Shown: in pieces, positions 1 to 6,034 of the stretch
How positions within the stretch are numbered: position 1 is the first letter of the stretch
Layout of the letters: each line of letters begins with the position of its first letter
Source of the DNA: Mycobacteriaceae bacterium
GTDB lineage: Bacteria > Actinomycetota > Actinomycetes > Mycobacteriales > Mycobacteriaceae
Length of the DNA stretch: 7,410 nucleotides
Direction: 5' to 3'
Assembly: GCA_019242135.1 (NCBI GenBank)
Contig: JAFAWC010000503.1
Span: 1-7,410, forward strand
The notes under the pieces: model-generated
Database searches by the model: none
What the model was told of the DNA's origin: nothing
The model's input: only the letters and a program-made list of their open reading frames with translations
Made by a program: the position numbers and the translations under genes

Positions 1-1441
1 CGAGGACATCGTCCACGTCGAGTGCCCCCTCATGGCTGATCGCGTACTCGAACTCGGCTCTGGTTACGTCGATTCCGTCGGCCACCGGGTCCATGTGCCG
101 CCCGCAGGTCGCCGACGAGATGACGTGGGGCGCCTCGGCGCCGAAACGAGCGACCAGTGAGGGCGGCACTCCGGTGATCGCGACGGTGCCCGGGGCACCG
201 ATGAGCGGGAGGTCTCGGGTGCGGCACGGGCCGGCGGTGAGACCGCGCGATTCGATGGTGCGGTCCAGGACATCCTCGGCCATATATCTATATTCGGTGA
301 GCTTTCCGCCGACGATGCTGATCACTCCCGAGTCTGACTCGATGACGGCGTGGTCCCGGGAGATGTCGGCGGTGCGGCCTTCGCCGGCGTCCACCAATGG
401 TCGCAGGCCGGCGTACGCACCGATGACGTCGTGCCGGCTCAGACCCACATCGAGGGCGGTGTTGACGGTGTCGAGCAAGAATGCGATTTCCTCGGAGGTG
501 GGTTGCGGCACATCGGGAATCGGGCCGGGGGCGTCTTTGTCGGTCAAGCCGAGGTACACCCTGCCGAGCTGTTCGGGCATCGCGAACACGAAGCGGTTGA
601 GCTCGCCGGGAATCGGAATCGTCAGGGCTGCCGCGGGATTCCCGAATGCCGCGGCGTCGAACACCAGATGCGTTCCGCGACTGGGCCGCACCTTGATCGA
701 CGCGTCGATGTCGCCGGCCCACACCCCGGTGGCGTTGATGACCGCGCGCGCGGTGACGTCGAAGGATTCGCCGGTGCGCTGATCGGTCAGCCGGACCGAG
801 TCTTGCGCGGCGTCAGACGCCGCAACATGCGTCAGGATCCGGGCCCCGTGGCCGGCTGCGGTGCGCGCGACGGCAACCACCAGCCGGGCGTCATCGACGA
901 GCTGGCCATCGTAGGCCAGCAGGGCGCCGTCAAGACCCTCCCGGCGGATTGCCGGAACGAGCTCGGCGGCGTTTGCGGCACTGATTCTGCGTGATCTGGG
1001 CAGCGTCGACGGCGGCGTGCCGGCCAGTCGCCGCAGACCGTCACCGGCGAGGAATCCCGCGCGCACGAGTGCGCGATTCGCCCGCGACGTCGACGGCAGC
1101 AGCGGGACCAGTTGCGGCATCGCATGAACAAGGTGAGGTGCGTTGCGGGTCATCAGGATCCCGCGCTCGACGGCGCTGCGCCGCGCGATGCCGACGTTGC
1201 CGGTCGCAAGATACCGAAGGCCGCCGTGCACCAGCTTCGAGCTCCACCGGCTGGTACCAAACGCCAGATCATGCTTCTCCACGAGTACGACGCGCAGACC
1301 GCGGGCAGCGGCGTCCAACGCGATGCCGGTTCCGGTGATGCCGCCGCCGATCACGACGATGTCGACGACGGCGCCGTCGGCGAGTTGGCTCAGTTCGGCT
1401 GACCGGCGAGCGGCATTGAGGGCGGTCGGGTTCTTTGTCAC
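1..1441 (-). CDS. glpD1: FAD-dependent glycerol-3-phosphate dehydrogenase GlpD (3' end cut by window edge)
   Basis: This enzyme oxidises sn-glycerol-3-phosphate to DHAP and passes electrons via FAD to membrane quinones; it is expected to be peripheral on the inner face of the membrane. The reading frame is open for 480 codons without interruption, from a GTG at 1441 to the window edge. Seen near the N-terminus is a dinucleotide-binding motif, DIVVIGGGITGTG (about residues 27-39), followed by the family signature FGTSRWSSKLVHGGLRYL (61-78). Further on are SRGTHLVF, IPGELNRFVFAMPEQ, DVIGAYAGLRPL and a GGKLTEYRYMAEDVL block (about 378-392). The C-terminal domain motif AEFEYAISHEGALDVDDVL lies at the window edge. 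The M. tuberculosis paralogue is about 516 aa as I recall, so roughly 36 residues lie outside. The GTG start overlaps the stop of the upstream TetR gene (GTGA, 1438-1441), suggesting one mRNA and coupled translation. The paralogue number (glpD1 rather than glpD2) is inferred from gene neighbours. Confidence 0.95.
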   Translation of the reverse strand, partial: MTKNPTALNAARRSAELSQLADGAVVDIVVIGGGITGTGIALDAAARGLRVVLVEKHDLAFGTSRWSSKLVHGGLRYLATGNVGIARRSAVERGILMTRNAPHLVHAMPQLVPLLPSTSRANRALVRAGFLAGDGLRRLAGTPPSTLPRSRRISAANAAELVPAIRREGLDGALLAYDGQLVDDARLVVAVARTAAGHGARILTHVAASDAAQDSVRLTDQRTGESFDVTARAVINATGVWAGDIDASIKVRPSRGTHLVFDAAAFGNPAAALTIPIPGELNRFVFAMPEQLGRVYLGLTDKDAPGPIPDVPQPTSEEIAFLLDTVNTALDVGLSRHDVIGAYAGLRPLVDAGEGRTADISRDHAVIESDSGVISIVGGKLTEYRYMAEDVLDRTIESRGLTAGPCRTRDLPLIGAPGTVAITGVPPSLVARFGAEAPHVISSATCGRHMDPVADGIDVTRAEFEYAISHEGALDVDDVL

Positions 1442-2007
1442 GACAGGTATCCGTTCAGGGCGTGGGCCAACTCGCGCGCCAGCGCGTCGCCATCAATGAT
1501 CGGGCGCACGATCTGCGCGGACTGGATCGTGGACTGCGTGATCAGCAGCACCATCGCCGCCAGCTGGCGCGGATCGCCCTTTCGCACGCTGCCGTCGCGT
1601 TGTGCGGCCTCGATCTCAGCGGCGGCGGCATCGATCAGGACCTGCTGACTGGTGCCCAACCGCTCGGTGATGTACACCATGGCCAACTGCGGCGCCGAGC
1701 GAAGCACCGACATGATCAGCTCGTCACGCCGCAGTCGATCGGCGACCGCGACGATCCGATCGACAAGTGCGGCCCTGCCGGTTCCGTTAAACGGCACTTC
1801 GCGCCAGACCCCGACGACACGAGAAGTCAGAAGCACCGCCAAGATCTCGCGAGTGTCGGTCCAGCGCCGGTAGACCGTCGGCCGGCTCACGCCGGCCCGG
1901 CGAGCGATCTCGGCCAGCGTGACCCGGTCGACGCCGTATGCAGTGACGCAGCTTGCCGCGGCATCGAGGATGCGATCCCCGATGTCCGGATTACTAGTTG
2001 ACAGCAT
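1438..2007 (-). CDS. TetR/AcrR-family transcriptional regulator (Rv2250c-like)
   Basis: A 189-aa protein with TetR layout. An N-terminal DNA-binding domain begins at RILDAAASCVTAYGVDRVTL, and the helix-turn-helix AEIARRAGVSRPTVYRRW lies at about residues 32-49. An all-helical ligand/dimerisation domain (about 60-189) carries no motif that reveals the inducer. It is co-transcribed with glpD by a 4-bp overlap and lies 17 bp from the divergent AGPS-like gene. A regulator of this class in this position usually represses both its own operon and the divergent one. The ATG at 2007 has no upstream Shine-Dalgarno sequence. A TACAGT hexamer ends 7 nt before it, so a leaderless transcript is likely. By analogy the ligand may be an acyl-CoA, fatty acid or glycerolipid intermediate; this is inference from the neighbours only. 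Confidence 0.93.
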   Translation of the reverse strand: MLSTSNPDIGDRILDAAASCVTAYGVDRVTLAEIARRAGVSRPTVYRRWTDTREILAVLLTSRVVGVWREVPFNGTGRAALVDRIVAVADRLRRDELIMSVLRSAPQLAMVYITERLGTSQQVLIDAAAAEIEAAQRDGSVRKGDPRQLAAMVLLITQSTIQSAQIVRPIIDGDALARELAHALNGYLS

Positions 2008-2022
2008 ATGTAATACTGTAAC
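1997..2022. promoter_or_regulatory. Candidate TetR operator (imperfect inverted repeat)
   Basis: The core is ACAGCATATGTAATACTGT (2001-2019), with half-sites ACAGCAT and ATACTGT matching at 6 of 7 positions around a 5-bp centre. Allowing a one-base offset, the symmetry extends outward to GTT (1997-1999) and AAC (2020-2022). The site overlaps the ATG of the TetR gene and both putative -10 hexamers, so a bound dimer would block transcription in both directions. TetR-family operators are typically imperfect palindromes of this size between divergent genes. Assignment to this particular regulator is inference. Confidence 0.5.
2014..2020. promoter_or_regulatory. Overlapping bidirectional -10 elements
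   Basis: The heptamer TACTGTA gives a TANNNT hexamer on each strand. TACTGT (2014-2019, + strand) ends 5 nt before the AGPS-like ATG at 2025. TACAGT (2020-2015, - strand) ends 7 nt before the TetR ATG at 2007. Neither gene has a Shine-Dalgarno sequence, and there is no room for a normal leader, so both mRNAs probably begin at or within about a base of their start codons. Mycobacterial sigma-A-type promoters often rely mainly on the -10 and are frequently leaderless. Neither strand has a good -35 at normal spacing. These are sequence matches only; no start-site mapping was available. Confidence 0.5.
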
Positions 2023-2024
2023 GC

Positions 2025-3623
2025 ATGACTGCGCTCTTGCCCCCGATGAAATGGAACGGGTGGGGGGACGCGGCCGCCGCCAAGCCCCTCTCCGAGGGGA
2101 TCCGTTCGCTGCTCAAACAGGCGCTCGGAGTGGACTCTGGGCAGGGGACCGGGCCGGAGATCGACGAGGTGCGGGTGCGGCCGTCGGTCCTGGGCCCGGC
2201 CGATCGGGACGCGCTGGCCGCGATCGTCGGGGCGGAGTTCGTCCTCGATGACGACCGGGCCCGGCTGCTGCACGCCGGCGGCAAGTCGACGCTGGACCTG
2301 CTGCGGCGCAAGGAGTCCGCACAGGACGCTCCCGATGCGATCGTCGTGCCCGGCAACGAGGACGAGATCGGGGCCGTGCTGCGGCATTGCTCCGCACGCG
2401 CCATCGCCGTCGTCCCGTTCGGTGGCGGCACCAGTGTGGTCGGCGGGCTCGATCCGGTGCGCGACGGATTCGATGCGGTGGTGTCGCTGGATTTGCGCCG
2501 ACTCGATGAATTGCACTCGCTGGACCCGGAATCCGGCGAGGCGGTGCTCGGCGCCGGTGTCACGGGCCCCGACGCGGAGCGGCTGCTCGGGGAGCGGGGA
2601 TTCGCACTGGGACATTTCCCGCAAAGCTTCGAATTCGCGACGATCGGTGGCTTCGCCGCCACCCGGTCCTCGGGCCAGGACTCGGCGGGCTACGGCCGGT
2701 TCAACGACATGATCGTGGGCGTCCGCGCGGTCACACCGGCGGGGGTACTGGATTTGGGTCGTGCCCCCGAATCGGCGGCCGGGCCCGATCTGCGGCACCT
2801 GCTGATCGGGTCGGAGGGGGTGTTCGGCGTAATCACCGAGGTGCGGCTGCGGGTGCACCCGGTGCCCGAGGTCACCCGGTACGAGGCGTGGTCGTTTCCC
2901 GACTTCCCGGCGGGCGCCGCGGCACTGCGGGCGGTCACGCAGATCGGCACGGGGCCGACCGTCGTCCGGCTCTCGGACGAGGCCGAGACCGGCGTCAACC
3001 TGGCCACCACGGAAAGCATCGGCGAGACGAGCATCACCGGCGGCTGCTTGGCGATCACCGTGTTCGAGGGCACGGCCGCACACGTAGAGAGCCGACATGC
3101 CGAGACGCACGCGGTGCTCGAGACCTACGGCGGAGTATCACTGGGCTCGGGTCCGGCCCGTGCGTGGGAACAGGGCCGGTTCTCCGCGCCCTACCTGCGT
3201 GATTCGCTGCTGGCGGCGGGCGCGCTGTGCGAGACGCTCGAAACGGCGACCACCTGGCGCGACGTCTCGGCGGTGAAATCGGCTGTCACGCAGGCGCTTA
3301 TTGGAGCGCTGGCCGAATCTGGCACGCCCGCTCTTGTGCTGTGCCATATTTCGCACGTGTATCCCACCGGCGCGTCGTTGTACTTCACGGTGGTGGCGGC
3401 ACAGCGCGGCAATCCGATCGAACAGTGGCGGGCCGCGAAGTCGGCAGCCACCGATGCCATGGTGAAGGCCGGGGCCACCATCACCCATCACCACGCCGTG
3501 GGTACCGATCACCGGCCGTGGATGACTCACGAGGTCGGCGGCCTCGGCGTGGAGGTGCTCAAGGCCGTCAAGGCGAGACTCGATCCTGCCGGGATCCTCA
3601 ACCCCGGCAAGCTGATTCCGTGA
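2025..3623 (+). CDS. FAD-linked oxidase, alkyldihydroxyacetonephosphate synthase (AGPS) family, Rv2251-like
   Basis: A 532-aa flavoprotein of the vanillyl-alcohol-oxidase fold. The N-terminus has KWNGWG (residues 9-14), a signature of AGPS proteins. The FAD-binding PCMH domain covers about 100-275, with PFGGGTSVVGG (131-141), FPQSFEFATIGGFAATRSSGQ (about 198-218) and IGSEGVFGVITE (261-272). The substrate/cap domain follows, with LRDSLLAAGALCETLETATTW (391-411), HVYPTGASLYFT (444-455) and THHHAVG (487-493). The triple histidine at 488-490 and a nearby tyrosine correspond to residues implicated in catalysis in mammalian AGPS. The C-terminus, DPAGILNPGKLIP, is typical of the superfamily. AGPS exchanges the acyl chain of acyl-DHAP for a fatty alcohol to give alkyl-DHAP, the first ether-lipid step. 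Whether this homologue does so is unproven; another FAD-dependent lipid oxidation is possible. It is cotranscribed with the lipid kinase. The ATG at 2025 has no SD, suggesting leaderless translation. Confidence 0.9.
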   Translation: MTALLPPMKWNGWGDAAAAKPLSEGIRSLLKQALGVDSGQGTGPEIDEVRVRPSVLGPADRDALAAIVGAEFVLDDDRARLLHAGGKSTLDLLRRKESAQDAPDAIVVPGNEDEIGAVLRHCSARAIAVVPFGGGTSVVGGLDPVRDGFDAVVSLDLRRLDELHSLDPESGEAVLGAGVTGPDAERLLGERGFALGHFPQSFEFATIGGFAATRSSGQDSAGYGRFNDMIVGVRAVTPAGVLDLGRAPESAAGPDLRHLLIGSEGVFGVITEVRLRVHPVPEVTRYEAWSFPDFPAGAAALRAVTQIGTGPTVVRLSDEAETGVNLATTESIGETSITGGCLAITVFEGTAAHVESRHAETHAVLETYGGVSLGSGPARAWEQGRFSAPYLRDSLLAAGALCETLETATTWRDVSAVKSAVTQALIGALAESGTPALVLCHISHVYPTGASLYFTVVAAQRGNPIEQWRAAKSAATDAMVKAGATITHHHAVGTDHRPWMTHEVGGLGVEVLKAVKARLDPAGILNPGKLIP

Positions 3624-4552
3624 CCGATCTTGGCCGGCGCGAGATCGGCCGGGTGACGATGCTGACCAATCCCGCCTCTGGGCACGGCAACGCGCCGCAC
3701 GCCGCCGAGCGCGCCGTCGCGCAGTTTCAGCGGCGGGGTGTCGATGTCGTCGAGATCGTCGGAAGCGACGCCGACCACGCCCGTCGGCTCCTCGACGAAG
3801 CGGTGGCGACGGGAACCGATGCGCTGGTGATCGCCGGCGGCGACGGCATCATCTCGCTGGCGCTGCAGGCGCTGGCGCGCAGCGACATTCCGCTCGGCAT
3901 CATCCCGGCCGGCACCGGCAATGACCATGCTCGCGAATACGGTCTGCCCTGTCGCGATCCCTCGAGAGCCGCGGATGTCGTCGCCGACGGCTGGGTGGAG
4001 ACCGTCGACCTGGGGCACATCCGCGGCGGCGACGGCACTGAGAAGTGGTTCGGCACCGTGATGGCGGCCGGGTTCGACTCGCTGGTCAGCGACCGCGCGA
4101 ACCGGATGCGCTGGCCGCACGGGCGGATGCGCTACAACGTGGCGATGCTGGCCGAACTGTCGGCGCTGCGGCTGCTGCCGTTTCGGCTGGTGCTCGACGG
4201 CTCTTCGGAGATCGTCGCCGACCTGACGATGGCGGCCGTCGGCAATGCGCGAAGCTACGGGGGCGGGATGCTGATCTGCCCCGGCGCCGACCATGCCGAC
4301 GGCCAACTCGACATCACCATGGTGCATTCGGATTCGCGCACCAGGCTGGTGCGGTTGTTTCCCAGGGTCTTCAAGGGCACGCACGTCCAGCTGGATTCCG
4401 TGACGACTGCGCGCGCAAAGTCGGTGACAGTGTCATGCCCGGGTATCAACGCGTACGCCGACGGGGAACTCGCATGTGCGCTGCCGGTGGAGGTCTCGGC
4501 GGTCGGTGGGGCGTTGAAGGTGCTGCGGCCGGGGGGGTCAAGCGTGCGGTGA
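3620..4552 (+). CDS. Diacylglycerol kinase family lipid kinase (Rv2252-like)
   Basis: A 310-aa soluble lipid kinase of the DAGK/YegS/sphingosine-kinase fold, expected to act at the inner membrane face and convert diacylglycerol plus ATP to phosphatidic acid. Seen: an NPASGHG nucleotide-binding motif (17-23), IAGGDGIISLAL (71-82) and IPAGTGNDHAREYGLP (95-110). A C-terminal beta-sandwich half carries FGTVMAAGFDS, MRWPHGRMRYN, GNARSYGGGMLICPGADHADGQLDI and NAYADGE. The GGDGT consensus reads GGDGI here. The GTG start at 3620 is chosen because it forms a GTGA overlap with the AGPS-like stop and leaves a normal N-terminus; codons 12 (GTG) and 14 (ATG) are possible later starts. The M. tuberculosis counterpart Rv2252 has been reported as a diacylglycerol kinase connected to phosphatidylinositol mannoside synthesis. 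It lies head-to-tail behind the AGPS-like gene and converges on the DUF3145 gene. Confidence 0.93.
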   Translation: MTDLGRREIGRVTMLTNPASGHGNAPHAAERAVAQFQRRGVDVVEIVGSDADHARRLLDEAVATGTDALVIAGGDGIISLALQALARSDIPLGIIPAGTGNDHAREYGLPCRDPSRAADVVADGWVETVDLGHIRGGDGTEKWFGTVMAAGFDSLVSDRANRMRWPHGRMRYNVAMLAELSALRLLPFRLVLDGSSEIVADLTMAAVGNARSYGGGMLICPGADHADGQLDITMVHSDSRTRLVRLFPRVFKGTHVQLDSVTTARAKSVTVSCPGINAYADGELACALPVEVSAVGGALKVLRPGGSSVR

Positions 4553-4564
4553 GTGTTTTAAGTG

Positions 4565-4590
4565 TGCTCGACGCGGTGAGCAGGTTGCTC
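4565..4590. terminator. Possible weak hairpin terminator between convergent genes
   Basis: The 39-bp space between the lipid kinase and DUF3145 stop codons holds TGCTC (4565-4569), GAGCA (4578-4582) and TGCTC (4586-4590). The middle arm can pair with either flank, giving a 5-bp stem with an 8-nt or a 3-nt loop. No U-tract follows on either strand, although a TTTTA run lies at 4556-4560. Mycobacterial terminators often lack U-tails, so this is a plausible but weak candidate. Confidence 0.25.
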
Positions 4591-4591
4591 C

Positions 4592-5104
4592 TTAGCCGAC
4601 TCCGCGGCTCAACCAGCTCACCTCGGCACCCGCGCCGCCGTCGCGGTAGGCCTCCAACGCGTCGTCCCAGGCGGTACCCAGCACGGAATCCAGCTCGGCC
4701 AGCAAGGTGTCGGCGCCGGCTGCCATCAGCGCGCGCAGCCGCATCTCGCCGACGATGATGTCACCGTTGGCGCTCATCGCGCCGCTCCACAACCCGAGTT
4801 GGGGGGTATGGCAGAAGCGTTGCCCGTCCACGCCTGGGCTGGGATCTTCGGTCACCTCGAAGCGCAGCACCGGCCACGATCGCAGCGCGTGCGCCAACCT
4901 GGCGCCGGTGCCCACCGGACCGACCCAGTTCGTCACCGCCCGGAGTTGTCCCGGCAGCACGGGCTGGGGAGTCCATTTCAGATTCGCCCTGGATTCGAGG
5001 GTCGACGACAACGCCCACTCGACATGTGGGCACACCGCCGCGGGTGAGGCGTGAACGTAGACCACACCCGTCGTCGCGTCGGCGAACTGGTTCGACGCAC
5101 GCAT
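4592..5104 (-). CDS. DUF3145 family protein of unknown function (Rv2256c-like)
   Basis: A 170-aa actinobacterial protein recognised by its opening MRASNQFADATTGVVYVHAS and by ASPAAVCPHVEWALSSTL, RAVTNWVGPVGTGARLA, FEVTEDPSPGVDGQRFCHTP and GDIIVGEMRLRAL. Its function is unknown. It has no signal peptide or membrane segment, so it is probably cytosolic. The ATG at 5104 is chosen because an AAGGAG Shine-Dalgarno sits 6 nt upstream; the frame stays open to a TTG at 5143, but that start has no such support. It follows the serine hydrolase gene after 105 bp, enough for its own promoter, and converges on the lipid kinase gene. Family recognition is from memory of the sequence pattern. Nothing visible indicates an enzyme active site, although its conserved tryptophans and charged residues suggest a folded domain. 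Confidence 0.88.
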   Translation of the reverse strand: MRASNQFADATTGVVYVHASPAAVCPHVEWALSSTLESRANLKWTPQPVLPGQLRAVTNWVGPVGTGARLAHALRSWPVLRFEVTEDPSPGVDGQRFCHTPQLGLWSGAMSANGDIIVGEMRLRALMAAGADTLLAELDSVLGTAWDDALEAYRDGGAGAEVSWLSRGVG

Positions 5105-5209
5105 CTTCAGCTCCTTCGGCTCCACCAGGGACGTCTTCCCCAACGACCTGCGGAAACCGATGAGCGTGAGTCGTGCGTGTCTATTGTGCCCTGTGTGACG
5201 CCTGTTGCG
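5105..5209 (-). promoter_or_regulatory. 105-bp leader/intergenic region upstream of DUF3145 gene
   Basis: This is the longest non-coding gap in the window, between the hydrolase stop (TAG, 5212-5210) and the DUF3145 ATG. Apart from the Shine-Dalgarno I find no TANNNT hexamer at a convincing spacing and no stable hairpin. An A/T-leaning patch (minus strand CACAATAGACAC, about 5181-5192) could hold a divergent -10. The gene may have its own promoter here or be read through from the methyltransferase-hydrolase operon. Confidence 0.3.
5111..5116 (-). promoter_or_regulatory. Strong Shine-Dalgarno that fixes the DUF3145 start
   Basis: The minus strand reads AAGGAG, then 6 nt, then ATG (5104). It is the clearest ribosome-binding site in the window, where most other starts are coupled by overlap or look leaderless. 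It argues against the longer TTG-started version. Confidence 0.8.
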
Positions 5210-6034
5210 CTAGTGCCGCGCGAATTCGGCCAGCACCGTGTCCGACAACTGCGGCCACCGCTTCCTCGCCCAGTCGTCGAAGCTGCGGTCGGTCAGCACG
5301 ACCAGTGCCAGGTCGGCCGCCGGATCGACCCACAGCAGCGTGCCGGTCTGGCCGAAGTGACCGTAGGTGGCCGCCGAATTCTTCGAGCCGGTCCAATGCG
5401 GCGATTTCCCGGCCCTGATCTCCAAGCCCAGCCCCCAATCGTTGGGCCGTTGCACACCGAACCCCGGCAGCACGCCGTCGAGACCGGGGAACTGCACGGT
5501 CGTCGCGTCGGCATGCGTCTGTGCGGCCACCGTCATCGGCCGCAGCAGGTCGCGGGCGAATCTGACGAGGTCGGCCAACGTGGACGTGGCACCGAATCCG
5601 GACACCTCGGCACCCCCGTCGAGCCGAGTGCGCGCCATCGACAGCGGTTCGAAAACGGCGTCGTGAAGATAGCGGCCGAACTCGATGCCCGACTTGTCCT
5701 GCACCGCTTCGGCCAGCACTTGGAAGCCGTAGTTCGAATACACCCGGCGGCTGCCCGGCTCGTTGACGCGCTCAGCGGAGCGCATGGAAAGCCCCGACGC
5801 ATGCGCCAGGAGATGGCGCACCGTCGACCCGGGCGGTCCGGCCGCGGTGTCGAGGTCCAGCACGCCCTCCTCGACCGCGATGTGTGCGGCCCGAGCGACC
5901 AACGGCTTGGTTACCGATGCGAGCGCGAACTCGCGGGTCTGATCCCCGAACTGGGCCAGCACCCCCGACGCATCGACGACGGCCGCGGCGGCATTGGGCA
6001 CTGGCCAGTCGGCGATAGCGTCGAGTGCGCTCAC
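5210..6034 (-). CDS. Beta-lactamase-fold serine hydrolase (Rv2257c-like)
   Basis: A 274-aa member of the class C beta-lactamase/penicillin-binding-protein-like esterase superfamily. The motifs are in the expected order: SVTK (residues 40-43; S40 the nucleophile, K43 the general base), YSN (99-101) and GHFGQTGT (225-232), the last in place of the KTG box. Supporting blocks are [10 protein letters not shown] (74-83) and [12 protein letters not shown] (129-140). No signal peptide or lipobox is visible, so it is predicted to be cytosolic and an esterase, amidase or transacylase rather than a secreted beta-lactamase or cell-wall peptidase. It is shorter than typical family members (about 350-400 aa), with a compact N-terminus. 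The GTG start at 6034 overlaps the methyltransferase stop (GTGA, 6031-6034), so it is the second gene of that operon. Substrate unknown. Confidence 0.88.
   Translation of the reverse strand: MSALDAIADWPVPNAAAAVVDASGVLAQFGDQTREFALASVTKPLVARAAHIAVEEGVLDLDTAAGPPGSTVRHLLAHASGLSMRSAERVNEPGSRRVYSNYGFQVLAEAVQDKSGIEFGRYLHDAVFEPLSMARTRLDGGAEVSGFGATSTLADLVRFARDLLRPMTVAAQTHADATTVQFPGLDGVLPGFGVQRPNDWGLGLEIRAGKSPHWTGSKNSAATYGHFGQTGTLLWVDPAADLALVVLTDRSFDDWARKRWPQLSDTVLAEFARH

Noticed and set aside
93..994. Two overlapping plus-strand open frames (229 and 214 codons) opposite glpD
   Set aside because: Neither has domain content, and GlpD motifs are continuous on the minus strand throughout.
1998..2003. Perfect TTGACA hexamer as a -35 box for the AGPS-like gene
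   Set aside because: A -10 at 16-18 bp spacing would fall on the start codon at about 2020-2027 and has no match. The nearest -10, TACTGT, is only 10 bp away. TTGACA is better explained as part of the inverted repeat and TetR coding start.
1887..3110. A 407-codon open frame on the minus strand opposite the AGPS-like gene
   Set aside because: It covers the promoter region and part of two real genes, and its composition is that of an antisense shadow. The plus strand has complete FAD-binding motifs.
3227..3619. Upstream extension of the lipid kinase frame to an ATG at 3227
   Set aside because: The extension lies inside the AGPS-like coding sequence and gives Arg/His-rich nonsense. The kinase family begins just before the NPASG motif, fitting the GTG at 3620.
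5105..5143. TTG start at 5143 giving a 183-aa DUF3145 protein
   Set aside because: The ATG at 5104 has an AAGGAG site at 6-nt spacing and gives the MRASNQF opening I associate with the family.
5138..5160. SigF-like GGTTT...GGGGAA promoter upstream of the DUF3145 gene (minus strand)
   Set aside because: The two boxes are about 12 bp apart, too close for the usual 15-17 bp SigF spacing, and the -10 box does not match GGGTA well.
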